A stretch of DNA of 64,000 nucleotides from HGM11416 sp034104345 (GTDB taxonomy: Bacteria > Bacillota > Clostridia > Christensenellales > Borkfalkiaceae): the NCBI GenBank assembly GCA_034104345.1, contig JAXEDY010000008.1, positions 1 to 64,000 on the forward strand. The letters are read 5' to 3'. Both the position numbers and the translations under genes were made by a program. How positions within the stretch are numbered: position 1 is the stretch's first letter; every line of letters begins with the position of its first letter. Below are positions 25,267 through 33,862 of this stretch, one piece after another. Below the pieces are notes generated by a model. That model was given only the letters and a program-made list of their open reading frames with translations, did no database searches and had not been told where the DNA came from.

Positions 25267-26061
25267 ATGGATTTTTTAACGCTTACGTTATACTTTTTTA
25301 TTTATGCCTTTTTCGGTTGGTGTTGCGAAGTTTCTTTTGCCACTTTAAAAACGGGCAAATTCACAAACCGCGGATTTTTAAACGGTCCGCTTTGCCCTAT
25401 TTACGGCTTTGGTTGCGTGGGCATAATCTGCGCGCTTTCGCCCATTCAAAAAAATTTGATTTTGTTGTTTTTCGGCTCGATGTTTTTAACTTCGCTGCTC
25501 GAATTTTTAACGGGTTTTTTGCTAGAAAAACTTTTCAAACAAAAATGGTGGGATTATTCGAAAGAGCCGTTTAACATTATGGGTTACGTTTGCCTGCGTA
25601 TGAGTTTACTGTGGGGGTTTGCCTGTGTTTTCGTTATAAAACTTATTCACCCGATATTCGAATCGCTCGTTGCAAAACTCAACTACCCCGTAAACCTTAT
25701 AATCGCGCTCGTTTTATACGCGATTTTGGTTGCCGATTTAATCGTTTCGGTGTTTCAGCTTATCGCGCATAAAAAGAATATGCGCAAATATAACGAACTC
25801 GTTTATCAAAAATTCGATTCGGCGCAAAACGCGCTTAGGGTTACTTCGGATAAAATAGGCACGGGAATTTATAAAGGCACGGTTAAAAGCGTAACCGAAC
25901 TTAACGCGCTTATAACTAAAATTAAGCGCACGAGGCTTGTAAAAGCGTTCCCCGCGCTCGGCGAAAAAATGGGGCTCGATAACATCGTGAATAAATTCCC
26001 CATAGAAGAATCGCCCGCCATAGTCGCAGATTTAAAAGAAACGGCCGACGCCGACGAGTAA
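25267..26061 (+). CDS. CmpB-type putative ABC transporter membrane protein (PF06541-like)
   Basis: A 264-residue membrane protein of the family annotated as putative ABC-transporter type IV/CmpB. The N-terminus FFIYAFFGWCCEVSFATLKTG and NRGFLNGPLCPIYGFG are the family hallmarks; five helices span residues 5-170 and a cytoplasmic helical tail follows. AAGGTG precedes the ATG. The stop is followed by 30 further in-frame codons before the next stop (26152-26154), Ala/Glu-rich like the tail, suggesting a recent nonsense change. Transport function has not been shown for the family. Confidence 0.85.
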   Translation: MDFLTLTLYFFIYAFFGWCCEVSFATLKTGKFTNRGFLNGPLCPIYGFGCVGIICALSPIQKNLILLFFGSMFLTSLLEFLTGFLLEKLFKQKWWDYSKEPFNIMGYVCLRMSLLWGFACVFVIKLIHPIFESLVAKLNYPVNLIIALVLYAILVADLIVSVFQLIAHKKNMRKYNELVYQKFDSAQNALRVTSDKIGTGIYKGTVKSVTELNALITKIKRTRLVKAFPALGEKMGLDNIVNKFPIEESPAIVADLKETADADE

Positions 26062-26243
26062 ACGAACAATACCCAATTAACCGAAGCGGCGGCGACAAGC
26101 GATATAGCCCAAACGCCCGCCATAAAAGCCGAAGCGCCCGCAGAAAACGAATAAAATCGGCGATTAAAAACTAAAATATTTGTTATATCAAAGCGAAAAT
26201 ACGGCATATAAAAATAAAATTTTAAGATAAAAAACAAAAATTT

Positions 26244-26278
26244 ACCCCGCGGAAGTTTTTTCCGCGGGGCTGTTTTAT
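26244..26278. terminator. bidirectional terminator between the CmpB-type gene and cpsB
   Basis: CCCCGCGGAA and TTCCGCGGGG form a ten-pair stem; T-rich runs occur on both strands beside it. Confidence 0.85.
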
Positions 26279-26348
26279 TATACTTTCGTGTTTGATATTT
26301 TGTTATTTAAAAGCCATAAATTGGGGGTTTTTATTATTTTATTTCAAA

Positions 26349-27035
26349 TTATTTTAAAAGTTCGGGCAAGGCGTTAAAATATTTATCGGTTTTAAGTTTT
26401 TTGTGCGCTTTTTCCAATGCAGACGGGCGGAACGAATGAACGTCGCTCGCAACGAAATCAACAAGCCCGCGCTTTATAAGTTTGTTTGTGAAAAATTTAG
26501 TTTTTAAACCGTTTTTGCCTATAACCGAATCGGCGTTTACCTGAATTAAAGCGCCCTGCTCGCGCATATCTTCAACCGCACTAAAATCTATCCGCTTATA
26601 ACGCTCGACATGCGCGATAATCGACCTATAGCCCGATATTTTAAGCGAGTAGATCGCTTCGGAAACACATTCGGCAGACGTTGAAAACGAAAATTCCAAA
26701 AGCACTAAGTTTGTGCCGTTAAGGGTTAAAAGTTCACCGCTTTTAAGCATTTTTAAAACGTTATAACTATTCGACCAATAAATTTCCTGCCCGAGCAAAA
26801 GCCGAACGCCGACGCCCGCTTTTCGGGCTTCGTTTTTAAAATTTTCAAAAGTTTCTTTAATTTCGGCGGCGGTTTTAACGTATTTGCGCGGCGGGCAATA
26901 ATGCGGCGTTAAAATAACCGCGTCTACCCCGCTTTTTTGCTGATCTTCAAGCATTTTTACCGACGTTTGCAAATCGGCGCTGCCGTCGTCGACGAAAGGC
27001 AGAATATGCGTGTGTATGTCGACCAAAAAAATCAC
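26349..27035 (-). CDS. CpsB/YwqE-type protein tyrosine phosphatase
   Basis: A 228-residue PHP-fold manganese-dependent phosphotyrosine phosphatase. Motifs: VDIHTHILP (5-13), LTPHYCPP, GQEIYW, AHVERYKRI and ASDVHSF near the C-terminus. It should dephosphorylate the Tyr cluster of the kinase encoded just upstream (27185-27901), the pair that controls capsule or exopolysaccharide chain production. Confidence 0.92.
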   Translation of the reverse strand: MIFLVDIHTHILPFVDDGSADLQTSVKMLEDQQKSGVDAVILTPHYCPPRKYVKTAAEIKETFENFKNEARKAGVGVRLLLGQEIYWSNSYNVLKMLKSGELLTLNGTNLVLLEFSFSTSAECVSEAIYSLKISGYRSIIAHVERYKRIDFSAVEDMREQGALIQVNADSVIGKNGLKTKFFTNKLIKRGLVDFVASDVHSFRPSALEKAHKKLKTDKYFNALPELLK

Positions 27036-27184
27036 CCCTTAACCGTTTTTGCGATAAAACAAAAGCGCAAAAGCCGAAATTTATGCACACCGAACTTTGC
27101 AACCGTTACAACCAAAAATGCAACGTGGCAGCAACTTAGCGCTAACTGCGATTAACCGTAATAACAATCAGCCGCAGTAATAAT

Positions 27185-27901
27185 TTAACCGTAGTAATAA
27201 TATTGTTTTTTGCTGCTGTCCGAAACCTCGGTAAGCACCGCGCCGAAAATTTTAACGTTGTTTTGCTTTAACACGTTTACGGCTTCTTTAGCCGCGCCCT
27301 TTTCGGTAACGCGCGACGAAACGACGTAAACCGCACCGTCGCAGAATTTAGATATTATGCAAGCGTCGCTCACCATTAAAACGGGCGGGCAATCGATTAA
27401 AACTATATCGTACTCGCCCTTTAATTCGGCAATAAGTGCAGCAAGTTTTTCCGAACCCAAAACCGTGGTGGGATAGGTTACGCTTAACCCGCGATTTATA
27501 AAATCGATACCGTTTTCGCCGCGTTTAATTGCCGCTTGCAAATCGATTTTGCCGGCAAGATAATCGACGACGCCGTTTTTGTTTTCTACCCCGAAAGCGC
27601 GGTGAATACGCGGACATCTTAAATCGAGGTCGATTATTATCACTTTTTTGCCGTCTTCGACGTAGGTTGCGGCAATGTTTAAACAAGCGGTGGTTTTGCC
27701 TTCGCCGCGAAGCGCCGAAGCCATTTGCACAACAAGCCCGCAGCCTTCGGAATGCGAAAGATCGAGCCCTATTTTTATGCGGCGAAACGCTTCGCTCGAC
27801 GGCGACGACGGATCGTCGAAAGTTATGATGCGATAATCGGGATTGCGCGAAACGCGCGACTTAGCCGCATTTTTGCTGTATTTTCTTTTGAATAACGACA
27901 T
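27185..27901 (-). CDS. CpsD-type bacterial tyrosine kinase
   Basis: A 238-residue BY-kinase. Walker A is SALRGEGKTT (62-71), Walker A' is IIIDLDLRCP (88-97), Walker B is VLIDCPP. The C-terminus ends KKQYYYYG, the Tyr cluster that is autophosphorylated. Kinase activity needs the membrane activator encoded by the adjacent Wzz-domain gene. Beyond the stop the frame continues for ten codons ending in CYYG before a second stop (27152-27154), which looks like an echo of the Tyr tail. Confidence 0.92.
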   Translation of the reverse strand: MSLFKRKYSKNAAKSRVSRNPDYRIITFDDPSSPSSEAFRRIKIGLDLSHSEGCGLVVQMASALRGEGKTTACLNIAATYVEDGKKVIIIDLDLRCPRIHRAFGVENKNGVVDYLAGKIDLQAAIKRGENGIDFINRGLSVTYPTTVLGSEKLAALIAELKGEYDIVLIDCPPVLMVSDACIISKFCDGAVYVVSSRVTEKGAAKEAVNVLKQNNVKIFGAVLTEVSDSSKKQYYYYG

Positions 27902-27902
27902 T

Positions 27903-28715
27903 TCAGTTCTCCCCTTTGCTATAACGCTTTGCGCCCGACGAATTTTTGGCGGTGCCGGCGGTTATTTCATATTCGGGAACGGCGGCAAAAACAGGTACTT
28001 TTAAAATTTCTTCTACTTCGGTCGCGGTTTTGAATTTATTGTTTAAAAGTTCGCGGATAAACACGTAAGCCGCCGCTACTATTATTCCGACCAAAGCGAA
28101 AATCACTATGTATTTGCTCGCATTGTTGGCTTTTCTGCCCAAACTTGCGGGCGAAAAAACCTTGATGTTATCGCACAAAAGTTTATAAACGGGATTATCG
28201 TTAACGTCTTTCGAATCGGCAACTTCGATTGCGGAATCCACTATTGTCGAAAGGATTTTCCGCGCGTCTTCGGGCGAGCCTGCAACGTAAGAAATTTTTA
28301 TAAGAAGATCTTCGTTGTCCAAACGCGTAACCGTTAAATTAGCGCGCAAAGCCGAGTTTGTTATTAATTCGTCTTGCGAAATAGCGCCGTTTTCTTTAAG
28401 TCGCGCAAGTTTTTCCGCCGTTACGTCGAGCACTTTTTCTTCTTTAAAAATAGAAGCAACCGTGGGCAGAATATAGCGCGACAACGTGTATTCGGTAGAA
28501 ATAGTCGTTTTGCCGTCGTCGTTATATTTGGTGCTGTCGTATGCTGCCATTACCGAGCCTTCGGATTTGTAAACGGGCTTTTGCAACTTGGCAACCGCCA
28601 GCCCCGTAAGGCAAAAAGCCGCGAATATAACGATTATCGCAACTAAATGCGCCTTTATCGCTTTGAACACGTCGGATAAAGTTGCGCCGTCGTTTTGTAA
28701 AGTTTCGGTTTCCAT
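27903..28715 (-). CDS. CpsC-type Wzz-domain polysaccharide chain-length regulator
   Basis: A 270-residue membrane protein with two helices (about 29-50 and 203-223) framing an extracytoplasmic Wzz domain (VYKSEGSVMAAYD...). The cytoplasmic end should activate the CpsD kinase. The TGA stop is followed at once by the kinase ATG, so both are translated together. Confidence 0.88.
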   Translation of the reverse strand: METETLQNDGATLSDVFKAIKAHLVAIIVIFAAFCLTGLAVAKLQKPVYKSEGSVMAAYDSTKYNDDGKTTISTEYTLSRYILPTVASIFKEEKVLDVTAEKLARLKENGAISQDELITNSALRANLTVTRLDNEDLLIKISYVAGSPEDARKILSTIVDSAIEVADSKDVNDNPVYKLLCDNIKVFSPASLGRKANNASKYIVIFALVGIIVAAAYVFIRELLNNKFKTATEVEEILKVPVFAAVPEYEITAGTAKNSSGAKRYSKGEN

Positions 28716-28767
28716 CGTTTTCTCCTTTACGTTAGTTTTTACGTTGGTTTATTGTTTTTTCGGCAAA

Positions 28768-29901
28768 TTATTCGCCCGCAATTTCGCTTATTATCCGACG
28801 CATTTCATCAAGATTTTCGCGCATGCTTTCGGCTAAGGCAAGCTGACAGCGGCTCCTGATTAAATTATGCCCTTCATAGCACGTTTTAAAATAAACGTCG
28901 CCGTTTAAGTAATCGGTTAAAAAGCGCATTCCGCACTCTACGGTCATCGTAAGCGCGCCGAGAGCCATCGTTTCGAGTTCGGTTTTGATAAGCGAGCTTT
29001 TAATTTCGCCTATAAAGCCTTTTGCAAACGCTTCGTATTTTGAAAAATCGAGTTTAACGCGCGAAACGTCTTTTTCGTCTTCGGCGCAGGTGTTTGCTAT
29101 AAAACGTATTGCGTCGCCGAAATCGAATGCGGCAAGCCCCGGCATAACCGTATCCAAATCGATCACAGCAAGGTGTTTAAGCGTTTTTCCGTCGAACAAA
29201 ACGTTGTTGCACTTGGTATCGTTATGCGTAACGCGAAGCGGCAGTTTTCCTTCTCGTTGCATTTTATACATTTTTGTGGCGAGTTCTTCAAACCCCAAAT
29301 ACGCGTTTATTTCGGGTAAAACCCCCGATTTTCTGCCCGCCGCATCGTTTTCTATCGCTTCGCGGAACAAAGAGTACCGGTTCATCGTATTATGAAAATG
29401 GGGAATCGTTATATAAAGGCTTTTAACGGGATAATCGGCAAGTTGACGCTGAAATTCGCCGAACGCCTTGCCCGCTTCTTCGATAACCCTTAAATCGTCG
29501 GTTTCGTTGAAGGTTACCGAATCGTCGATATACTTGCAGCAACGCCAAAACCCGCCCTGCTCGTCGATATAATAGCCGTCGCCGTTTTGCGTGTATTGAT
29601 AGTGCAGAACGTAGCGCTTTGCCGTGGGGCGAGTTTCTTTGATTTTGTTTCGAACGTATTCGGTTACCGAAGTTATGTTCCGCATAACTTCTTTGGGGTT
29701 TTTAAAAACGAAAGTGTTTACGCGCTGAACTATGTATTCCTTTTTTTCGCCGCCGCGCAGATAATACGCGACGAACGTGTCGTTTATATGACCGTTAGTC
29801 ACCCTATCGCACGATAAAAATTCGCCTTGTATACAAAACTTATCGCATACGCTTTTAACGGCGCTTATGGTTTTTAAATCGCTTGCGGTTGTTATTGTCA
29901 T
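28768..29901 (-). CDS. N-acetylhexosamine 1-kinase-like phosphotransferase
   Basis: A 377-residue protein of the aminoglycoside phosphotransferase fold. The catalytic loop VTHNDTKCNNVLFD and the Mg segment VIDLDTVMPGLAAFDFGD closely resemble N-acetylhexosamine 1-kinase (NahK/LnpB), which phosphorylates GlcNAc/GalNAc at C1 in galacto-N-biose use. A type-2 GalT, the next enzyme of that pathway, is at 58335-59903. It precedes cpsC by 52 bp. The substrate remains an inference. Confidence 0.72.
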   Translation of the reverse strand: MTITTASDLKTISAVKSVCDKFCIQGEFLSCDRVTNGHINDTFVAYYLRGGEKKEYIVQRVNTFVFKNPKEVMRNITSVTEYVRNKIKETRPTAKRYVLHYQYTQNGDGYYIDEQGGFWRCCKYIDDSVTFNETDDLRVIEEAGKAFGEFQRQLADYPVKSLYITIPHFHNTMNRYSLFREAIENDAAGRKSGVLPEINAYLGFEELATKMYKMQREGKLPLRVTHNDTKCNNVLFDGKTLKHLAVIDLDTVMPGLAAFDFGDAIRFIANTCAEDEKDVSRVKLDFSKYEAFAKGFIGEIKSSLIKTELETMALGALTMTVECGMRFLTDYLNGDVYFKTCYEGHNLIRSRCQLALAESMRENLDEMRRIISEIAGE

Positions 29902-30170
29902 TTTTCTGTTTCCGTCCGTCCCTTATCTCTGTCTTAAAAAATTCCCCGTCTTTCGTTGCTCGTCCGGCGTATCGCTTTTGATATTTGCTTAAAAGTTAAT
30001 ATCGATTTAAGCGTAACGCGCCGACGTTTGTGCGGGTTCCCGCTAAATAAGTCTATTAACGAGCGCGATAAAAAATGCGCGAAAAGTATTTTTTATGCAA
30101 AAATAGCAAATAATCGGTTTAAACGTGTTTTCCGTTTAAAACGCGTTAGGTTTTTAAGGAGCGCCGAATT

Positions 30171-30257
30171 TTGTTTTTACTCGGATTTTCGCTGGGAATA
30201 GTCGCGGGGGCAAACCTTGGGCTTATCCTTTTCGCAATAATCAGGTCGTCAAAATAA
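30171..30257 (+). CDS. 28-residue DUF3789-like membrane peptide
   Basis: A small ORF with an excellent ribosome site (AAGGAG at 30156-30161, nine bases before a TTG start) encoding one hydrophobic helix with repeated Gly (GFSLGIVAGANLGLIL) and a short positive tail (RSSK). This is the pattern of the short DUF3789 proteins common in Clostridia. Function is unknown. Confidence 0.6.
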   Translation: MFLLGFSLGIVAGANLGLILFAIIRSSK

Positions 30258-30268
30258 CGACTTTCATA

Positions 30269-30298
30269 ATTTTATCACATACGGGGCGTTTTAGTCAA
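30269..30298 (-). promoter_or_regulatory. promoter upstream of the hexosamine-kinase-like gene
   Basis: TTGACT (30293-30298) and TAAAAT (30269-30274), spacer 18 bp. It predicts a leader of about 360 nt, antisense to the small ORF at 30171-30257. It could alternatively drive a separate antisense RNA. Confidence 0.55.
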
Positions 30299-30454
30299 GT
30301 TAAAACCCGCGCAAAACTAAATAAACAAACGCATATAAAAACAAGCATAAAAGCACAATCCGATATAACGCAAACTTCGCTAGCCTTAGGCATAACGTTG
30401 TTATAACGTGCGTTTTCGGCATAATAAACGAAAAACTATGCAAAATAACTTTGT

Positions 30455-30769
30455 ATGCTGATATTTGTAAAAATTACCGTTCTGGTTTATTTTCTGGCGA
30501 TAAACGTTTACGGTTTCATTCTGATATACGCGCAACGCAAGGCGCACGAAGAATGCGGCGAAAAAACCGTTTCCGACGGCAAATTGTTCGTTGCGGGAGC
30601 GCTCGGCGGTGCAACGGGCGTTTATATTGCCATGTTTGTGTTTAAATACAGGCTTACGAGTTTGTTTTTAATGGTTTCGATGCCCGTTTTGATTACGCTT
30701 AATTTTTATATTTTGATCTTCGGGTTCTGCAACGACTTCTGGCTTATCGATAACGAACTTTATTATTAA
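30455..30769 (+). CDS. DUF1294-family small membrane protein
   Basis: A 104-residue protein with three hydrophobic helices (about 4-25, 45-65, 70-93). The loop AQRKAHEE...K and FVAGALGGATGVYIAMFVFKY fit DUF1294. No clear ribosome site before the ATG. Function unknown. Confidence 0.7.
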   Translation: MLIFVKITVLVYFLAINVYGFILIYAQRKAHEECGEKTVSDGKLFVAGALGGATGVYIAMFVFKYRLTSLFLMVSMPVLITLNFYILIFGFCNDFWLIDNELYY

Positions 30770-30808
30770 AATTTTTTAATTTTCGTTAAATTTTCGATTA
30801 TCGGTCGG

Positions 30809-30856
30809 CTAAGTTATACTGTTGCTAAGTTATCCTGTTGCTAAGATATCCTGTTG
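30809..30856. repeat. three tandem 16-bp repeats
   Basis: CTAAGTTATACTGTTG, CTAAGTTATCCTGTTG and CTAAGATATCCTGTTG follow directly one after another in the gap between two convergent genes. Confidence 0.85.
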
Positions 30857-30861
30857 CAGAT

Positions 30862-31389
30862 TTATCTGCCGAGCAGGTCTTCTTTTTCGCGCCACAAAAG
30901 CGCAACCACCGTTTTTGCGTCGTAAATTTCGCCGCTTTTTACCAGTTTATAGGCTTCGGCTTTATCCAGCCACAAAACCGAAAGTTCTTCGTCGTCGTCT
31001 AAATGCTGAACCGAATCCGTAAACGAATCGCAATAAAAAATGCCGATAATCTCGTCGTCATACCCCGGGGAAACGCAGATTTCGGTTATTTTTTTAATTT
31101 TTTGCGGCTTTAAAGCACATTCTTCTTCGAGTTCGCGGCATGCCGTAATTTCGAACGCTTCGCCGTTTTCGCGCTTGCCCGCAGGGATTTCCAACACGTC
31201 TTTGCCGAGCGCGTGGCGATATTGCTTTACGAAAGCGAATTTGCCGCCTTTTTCGGCAAGAACGCACGCCCCGCCGCCGTGGCGGACTATTTCGCGCACC
31301 GCGGGTTTGCCGCTTTGCTCTATCTCGTCGCGGTAAACCTTTATCACCCGACCGTCGTAAATAATTTCGCTTTTTAAGGTTTTTATCAT
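30862..31389 (-). CDS. Nudix hydrolase, ADP-ribose pyrophosphatase-like
   Basis: A 175-residue Nudix enzyme. The Nudix box is visible as GKRENGEAFEITACRELEEE (GX5EX7REXXEE pattern), preceded by VKQYRHALGKDVLEIPAG, typical of the ADP-ribose pyrophosphatase (NudF) group. I chose the ATG at 31389 because AAGGA sits eight bases before it; the ATG three codons upstream overlaps that site. Confidence 0.88.
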   Translation of the reverse strand: MIKTLKSEIIYDGRVIKVYRDEIEQSGKPAVREIVRHGGGACVLAEKGGKFAFVKQYRHALGKDVLEIPAGKRENGEAFEITACRELEEECALKPQKIKKITEICVSPGYDDEIIGIFYCDSFTDSVQHLDDDEELSVLWLDKAEAYKLVKSGEIYDAKTVVALLWREKEDLLGR

Positions 31390-31492
31390 AAAAACCATCC
31401 TTTTAAAACAACGCGCGATAGTTTTTGCTTTTACCGCGCGCTTTTCATAATTATATTGTTTTGTAATTGTTTTTTTATGATTTTTTCAGAAT

Positions 31493-32296
31493 TTAAATAA
31501 TCTTGCAGAATTTCAAAATACGCCCGATGTCGTCGATTTCGGTATCGAGCCTTTTAAAATTCATGATAGCGTATTTATAACTTAAAAACGCAATGCGGAT
31601 TTGCTGTTTGTCGCCCAAAAACAAGCAGTCTTTAAAAGCGCCCAAAATGGCAAGAACTTCGTTCTTTTTATCTTCTTTAATTTTTGCCTGCAAAATTTTT
31701 GTGCGTTCGGAATATAAAATTTTCTGCACGTCGGCAAAGCAGGTATAATAATTTTTTCTTCCGCTTTCGCTGGCGGGTGCAAAATTTTCGGCACTGTCGT
31801 TTTCGGGAACAATCTGATTTTTGCCAAAGTCGTTCGCGGTTTTCGTTTGGGTTGAAAAAGTAACCGAAGCGTCGCCGTCGTCGAACGAAAGCATGGCTTT
31901 CGCCGCCCTTACGACCGCGTTTTTAAACGGCAGTAAAAACGACGAGCAGAACGCCTTATAACTTTTATCGTAGTTATCGGCGGGAAAATAGTTTTCTAAA
32001 AGTTTGCAAAGATCTAACCTTTTCGTATCGAATTCGCCGAGCAGCCAAAAGCCGAGCGCTATAAGTTCTTTTTCGCTTTCGGGATAGTAAAACCCGTTAT
32101 ATTTAAAGCAATGCGAAAACGAAGTTTCGTAATCGAACCCCTCGGCGCAAAACGAAATAAGCCCGTAAAAAAGTTTAGAAGCCGTTACCGACTGCAAAAC
32201 CGCCGTTATTTTTTTATCCGCAAGTATATAGTTAGACGAAAGCAAATCGTCCATTCTGCTTTCGAATCTGTTAATCGATTGAATGCGCGTTATCAT
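31493..32296 (-). CDS. hypothetical protein, 267 residues
   Basis: Not recognised. Soluble and mostly helical by composition, with a Ser/Asn-rich low-complexity linker near 145-180 (VTFSTQTKTANDFGK onward) separating an N-terminal helical part from a Lys-rich C-terminal part. It has its own promoter, divergent from the HPr-like gene. Codon use is like that of its neighbours. Confidence 0.65.
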   Translation of the reverse strand: MITRIQSINRFESRMDDLLSSNYILADKKITAVLQSVTASKLFYGLISFCAEGFDYETSFSHCFKYNGFYYPESEKELIALGFWLLGEFDTKRLDLCKLLENYFPADNYDKSYKAFCSSFLLPFKNAVVRAAKAMLSFDDGDASVTFSTQTKTANDFGKNQIVPENDSAENFAPASESGRKNYYTCFADVQKILYSERTKILQAKIKEDKKNEVLAILGAFKDCLFLGDKQQIRIAFLSYKYAIMNFKRLDTEIDDIGRILKFCKII

Positions 32297-32341
32297 ATAA
32301 ACAAAAGCCCTTTATAAAGCCGTTTTTTATTTCTTTAAAAT

Positions 32342-32370
32342 ATTCTAACACAAAATAATAAAATTATCAA
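32342..32370 (-). promoter_or_regulatory. promoter of the hypothetical gene 31493-32296
   Basis: TTGATA (32365-32370) and TAGAAT (32342-32347), spacer 17 bp. Confidence 0.6.
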
Positions 32371-32390
32371 ATTTAATTATACAAAAACTA

Positions 32391-32419
32391 TTGATTTTTT
32401 TCTGTTTTTCGTTTATAAT
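32391..32419 (+). promoter_or_regulatory. promoter of the HPr-like gene
   Basis: TTGATT (32391-32396) and TATAAT (32414-32419), spacer 17 bp. Confidence 0.7.
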
Positions 32420-32452
32420 ACTATCGGATAACGATTGAAGGAGCAAAATAAA

Positions 32453-32695
32453 ATGAAATCAATCCAAATTTCTTTGCAAATGGCAAACCAAGTTAAAAAA
32501 TTTGTTTCTATCGTTCAGAACTATTCGTTCGAAATCGATTTGAGAAGCGACAGATACGTAGTTGACGCCAAGTCTATTTTAGGCATTTTCAGCCTTGACC
32601 TTTCGAAGCCGATCAACGTGGAAATCCACGCGGCGGATAAAGACAAAGCCGAATGCGACAAACTTTTAGAAGAACTTAAACAATTCGCCGCTTAA
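32453..32695 (+). CDS. HPr-like protein lacking the phosphorylatable histidine
   Basis: An 80-residue HPr-fold protein. True HPr has GLHARPA with phospho-His15; the matching segment here is LQMANQV, so the PTS phosphate relay residue is absent. The regulatory-serine region is kept (DAKSILGIFSLDL, matching KSIMGVMSL with Ser46). This resembles Crh of Bacillus, which lacks His15 but keeps Ser46 and acts in catabolite control. The start is the ATG at 32453 after GAAGGAG; an upstream in-frame TTG overlaps that site. Confidence 0.8.
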   Translation: MKSIQISLQMANQVKKFVSIVQNYSFEIDLRSDRYVVDAKSILGIFSLDLSKPINVEIHAADKDKAECDKLLEELKQFAA

Positions 32696-33182
32696 TTTTC
32701 TTTTTTTCGGATTGTTACTTGATTTTTTTGAATTTTAATTTACCCGATTTAAGTTTTTTAAGTTTTTATAAATTTCCGATTTAAGCCGCTTTAAGTTATT
32801 TTTGATTTAATTTTTTAACGGCGCTTTTCGGTTTTTAAGGCAAATTTTCGGTTTTATTTAATATTCACGCGTGCCGCGGCGCAAGTTTGCGGGATTTTTG
32901 TGTTGCGAGTTTTTGCTTTGCGTTTTTTAGCGATTTTTAATTTGCTTTTTTTGCGATTTTTAATTTTTCGCATAGTTGCGACTTTATAATTCGTTTAAAT
33001 GCGCATATTTACTTTTGTTAAAGGCAAAAATTCCTTAAAAAAGCCCTGAAAATTTGTTGCCACGGATTTTTGCGCCCTGATTTTATAAGCGATTTTTACG
33101 GCTTTATTACGGCCGCGTATTGCGACCGTTTATTTACGGTTACGATTTTCATTTAATATAACGATTTTTACGAAGGAGCGAT
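32696..33182. other. 487-bp AT-rich gap without a gene
   Basis: T-rich on the plus strand with repeated GCGATTTTTAATTT segments near 32930-32970. I see no open frame with coding character, no RNA gene and no strong promoter. A ribosome site GAAGGAG precedes the next gene. Confidence 0.5.
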
Positions 33183-33707
33183 ATGCAGGTTAAAGGCGAC
33201 GCGCTTTTGAACAAGTTAATATTGCTTTTCGTGTTCGATAAAATGGAATGCCCGCTTACCGAAAACACTATTATCGATATGTGTTGCTCGGCAAACGACT
33301 GGATTTCGTATATGGACTGCAAGCCCATAATTTCGCAACTTATAAAACACGGATTTATTTACAGCGTTTCGAGCGGCGGCGAACCGCTTTACAACATTAC
33401 CCCCGACGGTCGGGTTTGTCTGGCTGATTTCTTCGTCCAAATCCCCTCGTCGACGCGCGAAAAAATTTCGCGTTTCGTTAAACAAAACCGCACCAAATAT
33501 CGCAAAAAACAAGAATACATAGCCGATTATTATATGAATAAAGACGGAACTTACACCGTCAGTTTAAAAATCGTAGAGCCGGCTCATCCCCTTTTCGAAC
33601 TAAAAATGGTTGTGCCTAACCGCCTTACCGCAAAAAATATTTATAAAAAGTGGGAAGAAAAAGCCGCCGACGTTTACGGCACCGTTTACGATAGCCTTGT
33701 AGACTGA
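33183..33707 (+). CDS. DUF4364-family protein (winged-helix-like)
   Basis: A 174-residue cytoplasmic protein. The N-terminal 85 residues (NKLILLFVFDKMECPLTENTI...SQLIKHGFI) look like a winged helix, and the C-terminal half is beta-rich (YTVSLKIVEPAHPLFELKM). This matches the DUF4364 family of Firmicutes, thought to be transcriptional regulators. Good ribosome site GAAGGAG. Confidence 0.72.
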   Translation: MQVKGDALLNKLILLFVFDKMECPLTENTIIDMCCSANDWISYMDCKPIISQLIKHGFIYSVSSGGEPLYNITPDGRVCLADFFVQIPSSTREKISRFVKQNRTKYRKKQEYIADYYMNKDGTYTVSLKIVEPAHPLFELKMVVPNRLTAKNIYKKWEEKAADVYGTVYDSLVD

Positions 33708-33862
33708 TTTTTCGACATACTTATTTTTCGGTTGCCTTTTCAGGCGGGCTTGTTTTGTTTGAAACATTTTGTCGAGCTGCAAATATTTTGTCGAACATAT
33801 TATCGGTTTTTGAGATATTTTGGTTTTAACAAGTTAAATAATTTACAAATAAAGGTGATAAC

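Larger units (their letters stand above)
29902..30454. other. 553-bp gap holding a small gene and a divergent promoter
   Basis: Contains the 28-residue small ORF (30171-30257) and a minus-strand promoter (30269-30298). Otherwise AT-rich; a GCGGGTTCCCGC palindrome lies near 30027-30038 and a weak TTGTTA/TAATAA pair precedes the DUF1294-type gene. Confidence 0.5.
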
